Positions 9,623 to 19,413 are shown, counted from the stretch's first letter. The stretch is 64,000 nucleotides of DNA from Clostridia bacterium (GCA_017397655.1 JAFQIG010000048.1:1-64000); one strand, 5' to 3'. Made by a program: numbers and translations. Notes: generated by a model not told the origin, from the sequence alone.

Positions 9623-10381
9623 TCAGTCAAGCAGCCATTTATAGCGTTCGTCATCAATGCGGTCAGTCCAGGGATTGCCGTCAAGGTGACGTATCATCCA
9701 TATATTATACATCGGGTAACCCGGTGCCGTAACCTGGGGATGGTTATAACCTCCGGGGAAGCAACCGCAGCTTCCGTCTTTTACCGTATGAGCGGTTTCA
9801 CCGATAAAGCAGGCACCAAAGCCTTCGGGACGTTCAAACTTGTAATAATAAACTTCGGGCTGAGGATGTGAATGGGGGATATATGACCACCATCTGCCCT
9901 GTCTTGCATAAACTTCACCGAGAACCATATTTGAGTACGGAGCGTTGTTGTAGTCAAACACCGTTACAACATCACGGACTGCTGTGTTTTCCCACTTGCC
10001 CTCGCACGATACAAATGAATCGCAATCCTCGGGACGGTAAAACTTTGATTCAAAATCACGGTCATTGTCGGTTGACTGTATCAGGACTTCACAATCGGAA
10101 TCGGCAATAAGAGTGATCTGTGTATTTTTGGAAACGTGAAGACAGTACGGTCCGTCGTTGAACAGAGAATGACGTGAGGCTTTTTCTTCCTTGCCGTTGA
10201 ATCTGAAGGTCAGGTCACCGTCAATCAGCAGAACGGCTGTCTCCATATCGGAATAAAGAAAAACTCTTTCTTCACCTTTTTTGAATTTGTAAACGGTGAT
10301 GTCCATCAGCATATCGGCATTAAGACCGTTAATGCGTGAAAGAACTTTTTCACCGTTAATGAACTCGGGATAAAAGAACAT
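9623..10381 (-). CDS. iolB: 5-Deoxy-glucuronate isomerase
   Basis: 252 residues from the ATG at 10381 (GGAG site), slightly short of many family members. Double-cupin IolB features: SHPQPEVYYYKF with metal-binding His and Glu (about residues 181-192), HPQVTAPGYPMYNIWMIRHL near the end. It converts 5-deoxy-glucuronate to 2-deoxy-5-keto-gluconate, the IolC substrate. It follows iolC by 16 bases. Confidence 0.93.
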   Translation of the reverse strand: MFFYPEFINGEKVLSRINGLNADMLMDITVYKFKKGEERVFLYSDMETAVLLIDGDLTFRFNGKEEKASRHSLFNDGPYCLHVSKNTQITLIADSDCEVLIQSTDNDRDFESKFYRPEDCDSFVSCEGKWENTAVRDVVTVFDYNNAPYSNMVLGEVYARQGRWWSYIPHSHPQPEVYYYKFERPEGFGACFIGETAHTVKDGSCGCFPGGYNHPQVTAPGYPMYNIWMIRHLDGNPWTDRIDDERYKWLLD

Positions 10382-10397
10382 CGGTAGAACTCCTTTC

Positions 10398-11411
10398 TCA
10401 GCTACGGGCAACCATTTCACCGTATTTTTCTTTTTCTTCTTTGATAAAGGTTTTTATCTCGTCAACGGTGGGCATAAAGAGTGAGCATCCGTGAGCTGCA
10501 ACAAGCATCGAAGCGGATGCACTGCCCATTTCAAGACAGTCCATAATATCCATATTCTCGAACAAAGAATAAAGGAATGCCGAGCCGTAGCCGTCACCGC
10601 CGCCGAAGGACTTGAGAGCAGTTACGGGGAAGGGTTTGATAGAGTAGCTGCCGTCATTTGTGTATGCGGTAGAACCTTCCTTGCCGTGCTTGATAATGAT
10701 TATTCTGTTGCCCTTTGAAAGCCAGTAGTCGGCAGATTCTTTATCGGTACGTCCGGGTGCAGAGATAGCTTCCATAAGATCAAACTCTTCACGGGAGCCC
10801 ATAATCATATCGCTGTTTTCTGCAACAACGGAATAGTAAATTGCCATTTCGTCGGGATTTTTCCAGTTATAGGGGCGATAGTCAATATCAAAAACTATAC
10901 GGGTATCCGTCTTTTTTGCAAGATACATAGCCTTAAGACATGCTTCTCTTGACGGACTCTGGGACAGAGCCGTACCGCTTATAAGGATAGCCTTTGCCGA
11001 TGCAATATACTCCTCATCAACATCATCGGGATGAAGCATAAGGTCGGCAATGCCGTCACGGTACATAAGAATACTGCTTTCTGTAGGAGAGAGTATTTCG
11101 GTAAAGGTAAGACCCAGCTTTTCACCGTTTACGGCACGAGTGATGTGAGAGGTATCTATACCTTCTTTTTGAAAGAATTCGGTAACATAATCACCGAAGC
11201 GGTCATCCGAAACCTTGCCGATAAATCCGACTTTTTTGCCGAGTCGAGAGAGTCCTACCGCAATATTGGCAGGTGAACCGCCGACATATTTTTTAAAGGT
11301 GTCGCTGTCAACAAGCGTTTTGAAATAATCAACGGGGTTAAAGTCGATGGCGACCCTGCCCATAGGGATAAGATCAAGGGGTCTTGAATTGTCAAAATTA
11401 ATGTAACTCAT
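10398..11411 (-). CDS. iolC: 5-Dehydro-2-deoxygluconokinase
   Basis: 337 residues of the PfkB family. N-terminal GRVAIDFNP, glycine motif KYVGGSPANIAVGLSRLG (about residues 41-58) and C-terminal SFGGGDGYGSAFL (about 271) with the catalytic Asp; the usual GAGD reads GGGD here. IolC phosphorylates 2-deoxy-5-keto-D-gluconate. The ATG overlaps the mtnN stop by four bases, and an AGGAGG lies just upstream. Confidence 0.92.
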   Translation of the reverse strand: MSYINFDNSRPLDLIPMGRVAIDFNPVDYFKTLVDSDTFKKYVGGSPANIAVGLSRLGKKVGFIGKVSDDRFGDYVTEFFQKEGIDTSHITRAVNGEKLGLTFTEILSPTESSILMYRDGIADLMLHPDDVDEEYIASAKAILISGTALSQSPSREACLKAMYLAKKTDTRIVFDIDYRPYNWKNPDEMAIYYSVVAENSDMIMGSREEFDLMEAISAPGRTDKESADYWLSKGNRIIIIKHGKEGSTAYTNDGSYSIKPFPVTALKSFGGGDGYGSAFLYSLFENMDIMDCLEMGSASASMLVAAHGCSLFMPTVDEIKTFIKEEKEKYGEMVARS

Positions 11412-12106
11412 ACTTCCTCCTGAATCAGATATTCAAAAGCAGCTCTGAACACCTCAAAGCTGTTCTGTGATGCGATTTTTACATTTGTTTCAAAGGTATC
11501 AAATCCGCTGTCATCGGCAGTATCGGTGATGCTTCTGATAGCGACAAAGGGGATGCTGTTCAGGAAACACACGTGTGCGGCACCTGCTGTTTCCATATCG
11601 ACACAAAGCGGATTAAAGCGTTCGATAATCTCGTCTCTGCAGTCATCGGCAATAAAGACTTCGCCTGTAGCGATTTTTCCGAAGCTGATGCGCTGAGAGA
11701 TTTCATCGGGCTTTATTCTGCGAAAAACGTTTATCAGATCGGGATCAGAGCTGAAATGACCGTCTTTTACAAACGGACGGTATGCACCGAAAACACCGAT
11801 ATCAAGATCGTGATAAACGCTTTGGGTAACAATGACTGTATCACCGATCGAAAGCTTTTTGTCAATTGCTCCTGCCGTGCCCGACATAATGACGGTATCG
11901 GCAGAAAAAACATCAATCATCTGCTGTACGGCAGCGGCAGTATTAACTCTGCCTATACCGCAATCGGCAACAACGGCAGGTATGCCGAAAAGCTTTCCTT
12001 CAAAAAATGTGAGTCCTGCTTTCTGCGTTGTAACGGCATCTGACAAAGCATTTTTGTAAGGCGCTGCTTCAACATCAACAGCACAGATAATTCCTAACTT
12101 TTTCAT
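11408..12106 (-). CDS. mtnN: 5'-Methylthioadenosine/S-adenosylhomocysteine nucleosidase
   Basis: 232 residues. PNP/UDP phosphorylase fold with MSGTAGAID (about residue 75), GEVFIAD (about 148), the adenine/ribose-site segment CVDMETAGAAHVC (about 168-180) and FVAIRSITDTADDSG (about 188) containing the catalytic Asp. It cleaves MTA and SAH to adenine and the thio-ribose. It is coupled to iolC by an ATGA overlap although it has no role in inositol breakdown. A divergent member acting on another nucleoside is possible. Confidence 0.85.
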   Translation of the reverse strand: MKKLGIICAVDVEAAPYKNALSDAVTTQKAGLTFFEGKLFGIPAVVADCGIGRVNTAAAVQQMIDVFSADTVIMSGTAGAIDKKLSIGDTVIVTQSVYHDLDIGVFGAYRPFVKDGHFSSDPDLINVFRRIKPDEISQRISFGKIATGEVFIADDCRDEIIERFNPLCVDMETAGAAHVCFLNSIPFVAIRSITDTADDSGFDTFETNVKIASQNSFEVFRAAFEYLIQEEV

Positions 12107-12114
12107 AACACACC

Positions 12115-12531
12115 TCAGAAATTTTCATAACCCTGCATCAGAACGATGTCTATGACATCACCGTCTGCAAAAAGTGCTGTTTCAACACCTGTTGAAGTCG
12201 TCTGACCGTTTATGCGGAAATTCCACCATTCCTCGTTGGAATCGTTAACGGTGACTCCGCAGACCGTCTTGACGTAAAGACCGTAATCGGATTCTTCACC
12301 CTCGACAATCTGCATTTCTTCAAAAAGACCTCTCAGATATACTTCACGGGTTGTATGCTCAAAGGTTTTGGTTTCATCGGGTAATACAACATTGACCGTT
12401 ACGGTTTTTTCACCGGGATGCTTTGCTTCTTCAGCGGAAAAAGAGTTGTACAGAATTCCTGCCGCAACAGCGATTATTGCGATTACGGCAACTAAAATAA
12501 TCACAGGTTTTTTACTGTTTTTCTTATCCAA
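12115..12531 (-). CDS. Membrane-anchored DUF4430 protein
   Basis: 138 residues with a TTG start, placed by GGAGG eight bases upstream. One N-terminal membrane segment (about residues 8-28) leads to an extracellular DUF4430 (transcobalamin-like C-terminal) domain ending in WWNFRINGQ, followed by GVETALFADGDVIDIVL. DUF4430 domains occur in surface proteins linked to cobalamin or other ligand binding and to thioester/isopeptide proteins. First gene after a good promoter, hence apparently the head of the inositol operon. Ligand unknown. Confidence 0.8.
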   Translation of the reverse strand: MDKKNSKKPVIILVAVIAIIAVAAGILYNSFSAEEAKHPGEKTVTVNVVLPDETKTFEHTTREVYLRGLFEEMQIVEGEESDYGLYVKTVCGVTVNDSNEEWWNFRINGQTTSTGVETALFADGDVIDIVLMQGYENF

Positions 12532-12555
12532 TTAAATCGCCTCCAATTATATGTA

Positions 12556-12584
12556 ATTATATCATATAATATACAAATTTACAA
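12556..12584 (-). promoter_or_regulatory. Sigma-A-type promoter for the inositol cluster
   Basis: On the minus strand TTGTAA (12579-12584), 17-base spacer, TATAAT (12556-12561). It lies about 25 bases before the TTG start of the DUF4430 gene. No closer promoter to iolC is visible because the genes abut. Confidence 0.65.
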
Positions 12585-12640
12585 GTAAAAACAAACAGTC
12601 TCGCAATTACCTTTTCTTTGCCGAAACAAAGGTTTGATAC

Positions 12641-12669
12641 TTGACAAGAAGTAACAAGATTTATATAAT
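12641..12669 (+). promoter_or_regulatory. Consensus sigma-A promoter of glnN
   Basis: TTGACA (12641-12646), 17 bases, TATAAT (12664-12669). Both hexamers are perfect. The transcript would have a leader of only about 28 bases, leaving no room for a riboswitch. Confidence 0.85.
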
Positions 12670-12703
12670 AAACAATGTATTTGCAAAACAAAGGAGCAAG
12701 CAT

Positions 12704-14800
12704 ATGAAGTCGATACCTGAATATTTTGGTTGTATGGTTTTTAACGAAAACTGTATGAAATCACGTCTCCCGCATGAGACATACAAGGCTATGAAAAAGA
12801 CTATCCGTGACGGAAAAAGTCTTGATATCAGCGTAGCCAATGTTGTTGCAAACGCCATGAAGGAATGGGCGGTAGAGAACGGAGCAACACATTTTACACA
12901 TTGGTTCCAACCGATGACAGGCATTACTGCAGAAAAGCATGACAGCTTTATTTCACCGAGCGGTAACGGATCCGTTATCATGGAGTTTTCGGGCAAAGAG
13001 CTTGTCAAGGGTGAACCCGACGCATCAAGCTTTCCGTCGGGCGGTATCCGTGCTACCTTTGAAGCAAGAGGATATACGGCATGGGATCCGACATCCTACG
13101 CTTTCATAAAGGACAATACACTTTGTATTCCGACAGCTTTCTGTTCATTCGGAGGAGAGGCTCTTGACAAAAAGACACCGCTTCTTCGTTCTATGGAAGC
13201 TATCAATAAACAGGCGATGCGTGTTCTGAAGCTTTTCGGAAACGATGACGTTACATCCGTTAAAACTACGGTAGGTCCCGAGCAGGAATATTTCCTTATC
13301 GACAAGGAAGTTTTCCTTAAAAGAAAGGATCTTATGTTTACGGGCAGAACGCTTTTCGGAGCAAAGCCTCCCAAGGGTCAGGAGCTTGACGATCATTACT
13401 ACGGAACTATCAAGCCCCGTATTCTTTCGTATATGGCAGAGCTTGACGAAGAGTTGTGGAAGCTCGGAGTTCTTGCCAAAACAGAGCATAACGAGGTAGC
13501 ACCCTCTCAGCACGAGCTTGCCCCCGTCTTTACAACAACAAATATTGCGGCTGATCACAATCAGCTGACAATGGAAATAATGAAAAAGGTTGCATCAAAG
13601 CACAATCTTGTATGTCTTCTTCACGAAAAACCGTTTGACGGTGTTAACGGAAGCGGTAAGCACAATAACTGGTCAATCTCTACCAACACGGGTGTAAATC
13701 TTCTTGAACCGGGTGAGACTCCTTTTGAGAACGCACAGTTCCTTTTGTTCCTTTGTGCAGTTATCAAGGCGGTTGACGAATATCAGGATCTTTTGAGAAT
13801 ATCAGTAGCGAGTGCAGGTAACGATCACCGTCTCGGTGCTCACGAGGCACCTCCTGCCGTAATCTCCATGTTCCTCGGTGACGAGCTGGGAGAAATTCTG
13901 GAGGCTATCGAAAACAGCGAGGAATACGATTCAAAAGAAAAAACAATGATGCGTGTCGGTGTTCATATTCTGCCTAAGTTCCCCAAGGATACAACTGACA
14001 GAAACCGCACATCGCCCTTTGCATTTACGGGTAACAAGTTCGAGTTCCGTATGCTCGGTTCTGCCGATTCTATCGGATGTGCAAACATTATGCTTAATAC
14101 TGCCGTTGCCGAGGAGCTTCGTCAGTTTGCGGATGAGCTTGAAAATGCCAAAGACTTCCATACTTCGCTTGATTCTCTTATAAAGCGTACAATCAAGGAG
14201 CACAAGCGTATTATCTTCAACGGAAACGGATACGATGATGCGTGGATCGAAGAGGCAACGACAAAAAGAGGTCTTCTGAATCTCAGAACAACTCCCGATG
14301 CGCTTCCGCATTTTACAAAGCAGAAGAACCTTGATCTTTTCAAGATGCATAAGATATATTCTGAGGTTGAGGTTAATTCAAGATATGAGATTCTGCTTGA
14401 AAATTATTGTAAGGTTATCAACATCGAAGCAATAACAATGATCGATATGGCAAGCAAGGATCTGCTTCCTGCAATGAGCAACTATACAAAGATTCTTTGT
14501 GATACTCTGATTTCCAAAAAGACGGCTTGTCCCGCACTTCCGTGCAATTACGAAGAAAAGACGGCAAACCGTATGGCTATCCTTACCGATGAAGCATACG
14601 AACAGCTTCTCATGCTTAAAGAGGAGGTAGCAAAGGTCACATCCTTTGACGATACTTTGGCGCTTGCCGAGTATTACCGTGACACGATTATCAGTCGTAT
14701 GCAGTCACTTCGTGCAGTTGTTGACGAGGCAGAAACAATCACATCAAAAGAGTATTGGCCGTATCCGTCATACGGTGATATGCTTTTCAGCGTTAAATAA
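12704..14800 (+). CDS. glnN: Glutamine synthetase type III
   Basis: 698 residues from the ATG at 12704 (AAGGAG seven bases upstream); an in-frame ATG further upstream falls within the promoter and can be discarded. GSIII features: [10 protein letters not shown]-terminus, [28 protein letters not shown], the glutamate site [14 protein letters not shown] and [12 protein letters not shown], and [16 protein letters not shown]. The length is typical of the long GSIII enzymes of Bacteroides, Ruminococcus and Clostridia. It makes glutamine from glutamate, ammonia and ATP. Monocistronic. Confidence 0.95.
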   Translation: MKSIPEYFGCMVFNENCMKSRLPHETYKAMKKTIRDGKSLDISVANVVANAMKEWAVENGATHFTHWFQPMTGITAEKHDSFISPSGNGSVIMEFSGKELVKGEPDASSFPSGGIRATFEARGYTAWDPTSYAFIKDNTLCIPTAFCSFGGEALDKKTPLLRSMEAINKQAMRVLKLFGNDDVTSVKTTVGPEQEYFLIDKEVFLKRKDLMFTGRTLFGAKPPKGQELDDHYYGTIKPRILSYMAELDEELWKLGVLAKTEHNEVAPSQHELAPVFTTTNIAADHNQLTMEIMKKVASKHNLVCLLHEKPFDGVNGSGKHNNWSISTNTGVNLLEPGETPFENAQFLLFLCAVIKAVDEYQDLLRISVASAGNDHRLGAHEAPPAVISMFLGDELGEILEAIENSEEYDSKEKTMMRVGVHILPKFPKDTTDRNRTSPFAFTGNKFEFRMLGSADSIGCANIMLNTAVAEELRQFADELENAKDFHTSLDSLIKRTIKEHKRIIFNGNGYDDAWIEEATTKRGLLNLRTTPDALPHFTKQKNLDLFKMHKIYSEVEVNSRYEILLENYCKVINIEAITMIDMASKDLLPAMSNYTKILCDTLISKKTACPALPCNYEEKTANRMAILTDEAYEQLLMLKEEVAKVTSFDDTLALAEYYRDTIISRMQSLRAVVDEAETITSKEYWPYPSYGDMLFSVK

Positions 14801-14814
14801 GTAATATAAGACGA

Positions 14815-14842
14815 GGGCAAGGTGCGTGCACCTTGCCCTGTT
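14815..14842. terminator. GC-rich hairpin between glnN and the deacetylase
   Basis: Inverted repeat GGGCAAGGTGC / GCACCTTGCCC between two convergent genes. The T-run is weak on both strands. It probably serves both genes. Confidence 0.6.
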
Positions 14843-14865
14843 ACTTATAAGTATATTTGACGGGA

Positions 14866-15750
14866 TCAGCCCATTAGCTTGCCACCCTTCATCTTGATAA
14901 GCTCACGGTAGCTGATAAGCTCAACGCCGTGATCCTTAAGATACTTGTGGACGTAAGGATCCTTCATAAGCTGATACTCCCATACTCTGTCCTGCCAGCA
15001 GGCGGTAATGCCCTTGATTTCGTCACATTCAACTGCAGGATGTACAAAAGTCTCTGTAACACCGTCGGGGATGTCTGTCCAGATCTTGAGGATAGTATCC
15101 CTGTAAACCTCGTAGCTTACACGCATTTTATCGTTCCAATCAGGGAAAAGAAGGTAGTCGGGGATAACGACATTATACTTTTTGCCCCACTTTTTGGACA
15201 GGATTGTAATTGCGGCATAAAGGAAATAGGGAGTTCCTTTGGGACAGATTCTCTTGTCATGCTTTGTGTAAAGACGGTAAGCGTAGCCGTATTCGCCACA
15301 GATACGCAAGGTCATCTTTGCAAGACCGAGTCTGCCTGTATAGTGACCGTAAAGCGAGCCCATATGATTGTCAGTATGTGAAGGCTTCATACCCATGCTG
15401 TGAGCAAGGTCGATCTGAGCTCTGATTTCTGCTTCAAGATCCTCATACGAAGCGTTCTTTTCTACTTCGTCACTTTCGTGCCACATAAAACCGTCGGGAT
15501 CGACGAGCGATTTGCCGTTTGTGAGAGGCTTCCAGCGGTATTTTTTCCATTCACTTGTCATGGTAAGATGAATACCGATAGCGTGCTCGGGATGAGCCTT
15601 TGAGAATTCAACAGCTTCGGAAGCTGTGGGACAGGGCATCATAATGGTAGCAGACTTAAGCCAGCCACCCTCAAAAAGCTCTGCAACAGCTTGGTTGGCG
15701 GCATTACACATTCCGTAGTCATCAGCGTTAACGATAAGGTATTTAGCCAT
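14866..15750 (-). CDS. YdjC/ChbG-family carbohydrate deacetylase
   Basis: 294 residues. Family signature NADDYGMCNAANQAV near the N-terminus, with metal-binding Asp, then IGIHLTMTSEW (about residue 78), SHTDNHMGS (about 123) and a C-terminal HPAVECDE (about 246). YdjC-like proteins remove N-acetyl groups from oligosaccharides such as diacetylchitobiose. No signal peptide, so cytosolic. Ribosome site AAGGAA. It stands alone between convergent glnN and the helicase gene. Confidence 0.88.
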   Translation of the reverse strand: MAKYLIVNADDYGMCNAANQAVAELFEGGWLKSATIMMPCPTASEAVEFSKAHPEHAIGIHLTMTSEWKKYRWKPLTNGKSLVDPDGFMWHESDEVEKNASYEDLEAEIRAQIDLAHSMGMKPSHTDNHMGSLYGHYTGRLGLAKMTLRICGEYGYAYRLYTKHDKRICPKGTPYFLYAAITILSKKWGKKYNVVIPDYLLFPDWNDKMRVSYEVYRDTILKIWTDIPDGVTETFVHPAVECDEIKGITACWQDRVWEYQLMKDPYVHKYLKDHGVELISYRELIKMKGGKLMG

Positions 15751-15813
15751 AATTCAATTCCTTTTCTTTAGTTTATATACTAATCATATCATAAAACAAA
15801 AAATAATCAATAG

Positions 15814-18438
15814 TTATCTGACTGTTTTTTTGTTTTTGACGGCTTTACCGTTCAGATTTACATAAGACAGCTTACGGCACTTGAACAGCTCTTTGCGTCC
15901 TTGCTCGTTACGGGTAAAGACAAGCTCGTACCTACCGCCTGTCGAACGAAGATTTTTGGAAAGAATATCGGCAGTTTCCTTATTGACGGCAAGAATGGAC
16001 GGACAGGCATAGCTTTCGGCATAATTTGTGAATCTTATTTTAAACAATCCGTTTGTGCCGATAAGCAGATATCTCGGATCTTCAATCGGTGACAGAAGCT
16101 CGGATATTGCGGTAGCAAAGACATTCTTTTCACGAACGGTTGCGTTTTGCAACGAACAGCTGACGTTACCGTTTCGTGTTACCGTAACATAGATTTTAGG
16201 CGATCTTGAGTCGATTTTTCCTGTTTCCTTAAGTGATCTGAGAACACTTGAAGCGATGTTCTGAACAGTCTTTTCGGGCGAAGAGTTTTTCAGAGCGTAC
16301 GATGCTGTTTTTATCATCAGAACCGAAGAGAAAACTGTGATGATAACGCCTAAAAGAGAACCGAAAAAGCCCGTGGTTGCAATAATGATGATCGAAAGAA
16401 CAACAAGCACGGCAAGAATAATCGCATAGATTTTGTTTTTGAAAACGGCTTTTTTTGGATGGACCGTGGCAGGGATTTCGCTGATTTCGACAGTTTCGGG
16501 ACGTGCATTCCCTCTGACGGAGGCGTTCCAGCGTGTTGCAACGGTGTCTCTGTCGGCAGACAGGGACAGCATTTTTTTGTTGATATCGGCAATGCCGTTT
16601 TCATCGAAAGGCGGTTTCAGTATATCAAGCCTGTCAATACCGCTTTCAATAACGTCGCTGTTGTATGCAGGAGCCATAAAGCAGGCAAAGCGACGCTTCA
16701 TGGTATCAAAATCATCACCTGTCAGACTGTCTTTTGATTCGGGATCAACCGTGACAAGATGCCATATGCTTGAAACTTTCTGAGGATTGGTTTTATCAAT
16801 TCTTATTGCTCTGCCACGCATCTGATTTGACAGCATAAAGCTTCCGACAAAGCTTGCAAGTATCAGCGAATTGATATTGGGCGAATCCCAACCCTCACCG
16901 AGCAACGATTTTGTTCCGATAAGAATGTTAATGAATCCTGCCTGAAAAACTTTTGTGATAATACTGACTTTGTTTTTGTTTGAACCGCTGAAAATGATTT
17001 CGGTATGATCGGTGTTTTCGATTTTTCTGATACGGCAGGGGACAGAGCTTTCGTAAGCAACACTCTGAGCCGCTTCGACTGCCGAATCGGGAATAATAAC
17101 AAGACTGCCCGACAGCAAGGCTGTTTTGATATCCTTGTTACAGGATCTGCGGATCATTTCAAAAACGGGAACGGTACCTATAGCATGGATATCTTCATCG
17201 GTTCCGACAAGCTTCATCATATCTTTTTTGATATAGTCGGTAAGAATCAGCATGCGGAGTGACTGTGAAAGACACGAGTGTTCGCTGTCAACGATACGGC
17301 AGATACTGTCAAGCTTTTTAACGGAAGAAACAAGCATTTTGTTTATCTTATCGTTAGAGGAAAGACGAACCTTTCTTTTTTCGATAAGAGCGTTACACGA
17401 CAGCTCGGATCTGAGCTTTTCAGAGAGCCCTTCACCGAAAATATCGGGATTGTCAATGATAAACTGAAAAGCTTTTTCAGCGTGAGCAACCGAATAATCG
17501 GGGCATTTTTTACCTTCAAAGACTTTGTCCTCAAGTGATTTTGAAACAGCGGCACCGCTTTTTTTCGCAACGCAGACAAGCGATTGAAAGCCATGCAGAT
17601 TGTCATAGAGCAGTTCATCGTCAGATGTCACACGTGAGGCTGTCAGTGCATCCCTGATGACAGAGCTTTTAAGAATTGCATCGGTGCAAAGCAAAGCTTT
17701 TTTCTTATATGAATCAAGTATCTGAGCTTCTTCTTCTGACGGATAGCTGAAATATATATAGTCCTGATGGGGACAAAGCGTTTTCTGACAGACAAGCTGA
17801 GGAACGAAAATTTCTTCGTCAATCTCACCGCAAAGGGATGTGTATCTGTTCCATTCGGCAGGGGTGCTGTCATACGGAGGAGTAGCGGTCAGAGCGATGA
17901 CGGTAACATCACCCGAGAGAGCTTCGATGAACTTTTCAAGAGCCTTCTGCCATTCGCTTTTCAGATGATGTGCTTCGTCAAGGCAGATCGTGCGGATGCC
18001 TGCTTTTTTGATTTCGGCAATAAGGTCAAAGTCGGTAAAATCCAATGACTGCTCCTGATATAGCTCATCATCGTCATCGGATACGGTAATCTGTGACCGT
18101 GTAGAAGCGGCATGAAGTGCCTGATAAGTGACGGAAGTCATAAGCGACGGAGCAAAGAGGTTGTAAGAGATGTAATCGTCGGGATTTTCACCGTCGGGAA
18201 GATACGCTTCAACAAATCTTTCGCCCCACTGCTGACGGATGGTAACTGACGGAGACATAATCAGCGCAGGAGAATTCTGTCTGCGGATAAGCTCTAACCC
18301 GAGTATGGTTTTACCGCTTCCCGGTGCGGCAACGATATGAATTCTTTTGTCCTTCAGGTGTTTTTGCGAATTGTCAAGCACTGTCTGCTGATAATCACGG
18401 AATGTCCACTTAAAACGCACCTTGCTGAAATCTTTCAT
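15814..18438 (-). CDS. Superfamily II DEAD/DEAH helicase with two C-terminal membrane segments
   Basis: 874 residues from the ATG at 18438, six bases after AGGAGG. Helicase core: FRDYQQTVLDN (Q-like), Walker A AAPGSGKT (about residue 40), DEAHH (about 155), motif III ALTATPP (about 185), and C-lobe motifs LLGEGWDSP and QMRGRAIRID (motif VI, about 555). Residues about 670-712 then form two closely spaced hydrophobic helices, followed by some 160 residues of unrecognised soluble domain with a beta-rich look. The core resembles the type III restriction ResIII/DEAH group, but no nuclease or methylase gene is adjacent. It could be a membrane-tethered nucleic-acid translocase; function unknown. Confidence 0.82.
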   Translation of the reverse strand: MKDFSKVRFKWTFRDYQQTVLDNSQKHLKDKRIHIVAAPGSGKTILGLELIRRQNSPALIMSPSVTIRQQWGERFVEAYLPDGENPDDYISYNLFAPSLMTSVTYQALHAASTRSQITVSDDDDELYQEQSLDFTDFDLIAEIKKAGIRTICLDEAHHLKSEWQKALEKFIEALSGDVTVIALTATPPYDSTPAEWNRYTSLCGEIDEEIFVPQLVCQKTLCPHQDYIYFSYPSEEEAQILDSYKKKALLCTDAILKSSVIRDALTASRVTSDDELLYDNLHGFQSLVCVAKKSGAAVSKSLEDKVFEGKKCPDYSVAHAEKAFQFIIDNPDIFGEGLSEKLRSELSCNALIEKRKVRLSSNDKINKMLVSSVKKLDSICRIVDSEHSCLSQSLRMLILTDYIKKDMMKLVGTDEDIHAIGTVPVFEMIRRSCNKDIKTALLSGSLVIIPDSAVEAAQSVAYESSVPCRIRKIENTDHTEIIFSGSNKNKVSIITKVFQAGFINILIGTKSLLGEGWDSPNINSLILASFVGSFMLSNQMRGRAIRIDKTNPQKVSSIWHLVTVDPESKDSLTGDDFDTMKRRFACFMAPAYNSDVIESGIDRLDILKPPFDENGIADINKKMLSLSADRDTVATRWNASVRGNARPETVEISEIPATVHPKKAVFKNKIYAIILAVLVVLSIIIIATTGFFGSLLGVIITVFSSVLMIKTASYALKNSSPEKTVQNIASSVLRSLKETGKIDSRSPKIYVTVTRNGNVSCSLQNATVREKNVFATAISELLSPIEDPRYLLIGTNGLFKIRFTNYAESYACPSILAVNKETADILSKNLRSTGGRYELVFTRNEQGRKELFKCRKLSYVNLNGKAVKNKKTVR

Positions 18439-18511
18439 ACTCTGCCTCCTGTAGTCTGTTTTATTTGAATATAACACAAAAAGATAAAAATTTCTACTGT
18501 ATTTTTGATTA

Positions 18512-18540
18512 TTGAAAGCAAAAAATGTCTGTGATATAAT
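18512..18540 (+). promoter_or_regulatory. Promoter of the 18583 membrane protein
   Basis: TTGAAA (18512-18517), 17 bases, TATAAT (18535-18540), then an AAAGGAG ribosome site before the ATG at 18583. Confidence 0.75.
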
Positions 18541-18582
18541 AAATTATAAGGATTTTATAAAAAATACAAAGGAGAGCAAAAA

Positions 18583-19377
18583 ATGAAAGCGGTTAAAAAG
18601 TTTTTATCAATCATTCTCAGCATTTGTATTGTATTTTCGTTAACTGCAATCTTTGCATCGGCAGAGGAAGCTGTTGATTATGAAATAACAGTCAGTGAGG
18701 CAAGAGCCGTAACACTCGATAAGGAAAATCCCGAAAAGGTTTTAAGAATCGAGCTGGTGCTGGCTGTCGAAGATGAGAAAACAACCGATTTTATTTATGA
18801 TACGGTTGACCTTGAGTCGGAAATAATGATAAGCGAGTTTTCGTATGCGTATCGCCGTGCGGTGATTGATGCGACTGTCGGCAATGATGTTTCCGATGAA
18901 ACCGTAATAAGGCTTTGCGAAGAAGCGAAAATAGCAAAGGCTGTACCTGTATCGCTTCAGGGTAATGTCCTGACAGCAGATGTGTATTCGCTTGACGGAA
19001 AAAGCGGTGCCGATATGGTAGAGGTTGACTTTACGGGATTTGACGATCTTGACAGCAAGGCATTTGTTTTTAAGTTTCCCGAAAGAATGTTTTCAGACAG
19101 CGAAACGGGCGATAACAGCAAAGAGATCTATGCAAGAGCTGACGTGAACGGATTGATTGTTGTCGAGGTTGAAACACCGTATCTTATCCGTGCATATTTC
19201 GGTGACGATGCCGTATTTTCGCTTACCGTGCTGTTGGTGCTTCCGTTTCTTCCGATTTCCGCAATCACGTTTATGATACGATATCAGAAGGTCTGTGACA
19301 TTTACGGATTCAATATATACGAAGAGGTCAGGGCACTGCTGAATGTGATTATATCACAGCTTAAACAGAATCTGTAA
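18583..19377 (+). CDS. Secreted/membrane protein of unknown family, paralogue A
   Basis: 264 residues. A Sec signal peptide (KKFLSIILSICIVFSLTAIFASAEE) is followed by an ectodomain of about 165 residues, a membrane segment (about 206-228, with PFLPISAITF) and a tail of about 35 residues with aromatic and charged residues. I do not recognise a domain. The protein is clearly related to the product of 33208-34155: same order of parts, with PVSLQGNVLTADVYSLD here against PVSLEGNILTVDVYSRD there, and a similar F+VPE+F motif afterwards. Monocistronic with its own promoter. Type I topology is inferred. Confidence 0.75.
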   Translation: MKAVKKFLSIILSICIVFSLTAIFASAEEAVDYEITVSEARAVTLDKENPEKVLRIELVLAVEDEKTTDFIYDTVDLESEIMISEFSYAYRRAVIDATVGNDVSDETVIRLCEEAKIAKAVPVSLQGNVLTADVYSLDGKSGADMVEVDFTGFDDLDSKAFVFKFPERMFSDSETGDNSKEIYARADVNGLIVVEVETPYLIRAYFGDDAVFSLTVLLVLPFLPISAITFMIRYQKVCDIYGFNIYEEVRALLNVIISQLKQNL

Positions 19378-19382
19378 TAATA

Positions 19383-19410
19383 AGACGGGTCCCGCAACAG
19401 CGGGACCCGT
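19383..19410 (+). terminator. Strong hairpin after paralogue A
   Basis: GACGGGTCCCGC AACA GCGGGACCCGTC. There is no T-run, because the 244-base repeat begins three bases later. The T tract of an original terminator may have been displaced by the repeat (inference). Confidence 0.6.
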
Positions 19411-19413
19411 CAG

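Noticed and set aside
12669..12703. Glutamine or other riboswitch before glnN
   Set aside because: The leader between the expected transcript start and the ATG is under 30 bases and cannot fold an aptamer.
14815..14842. Small RNA between glnN and the deacetylase
   Set aside because: Only a terminator-like stem is visible, with no promoter on either strand in the gap.
15814..18438. Type III restriction endonuclease subunit
   Set aside because: The helicase core is similar, but no endonuclease PD-ExK motif is seen and no methylase gene is adjacent; the C-terminal part is a membrane segment and an unknown domain.
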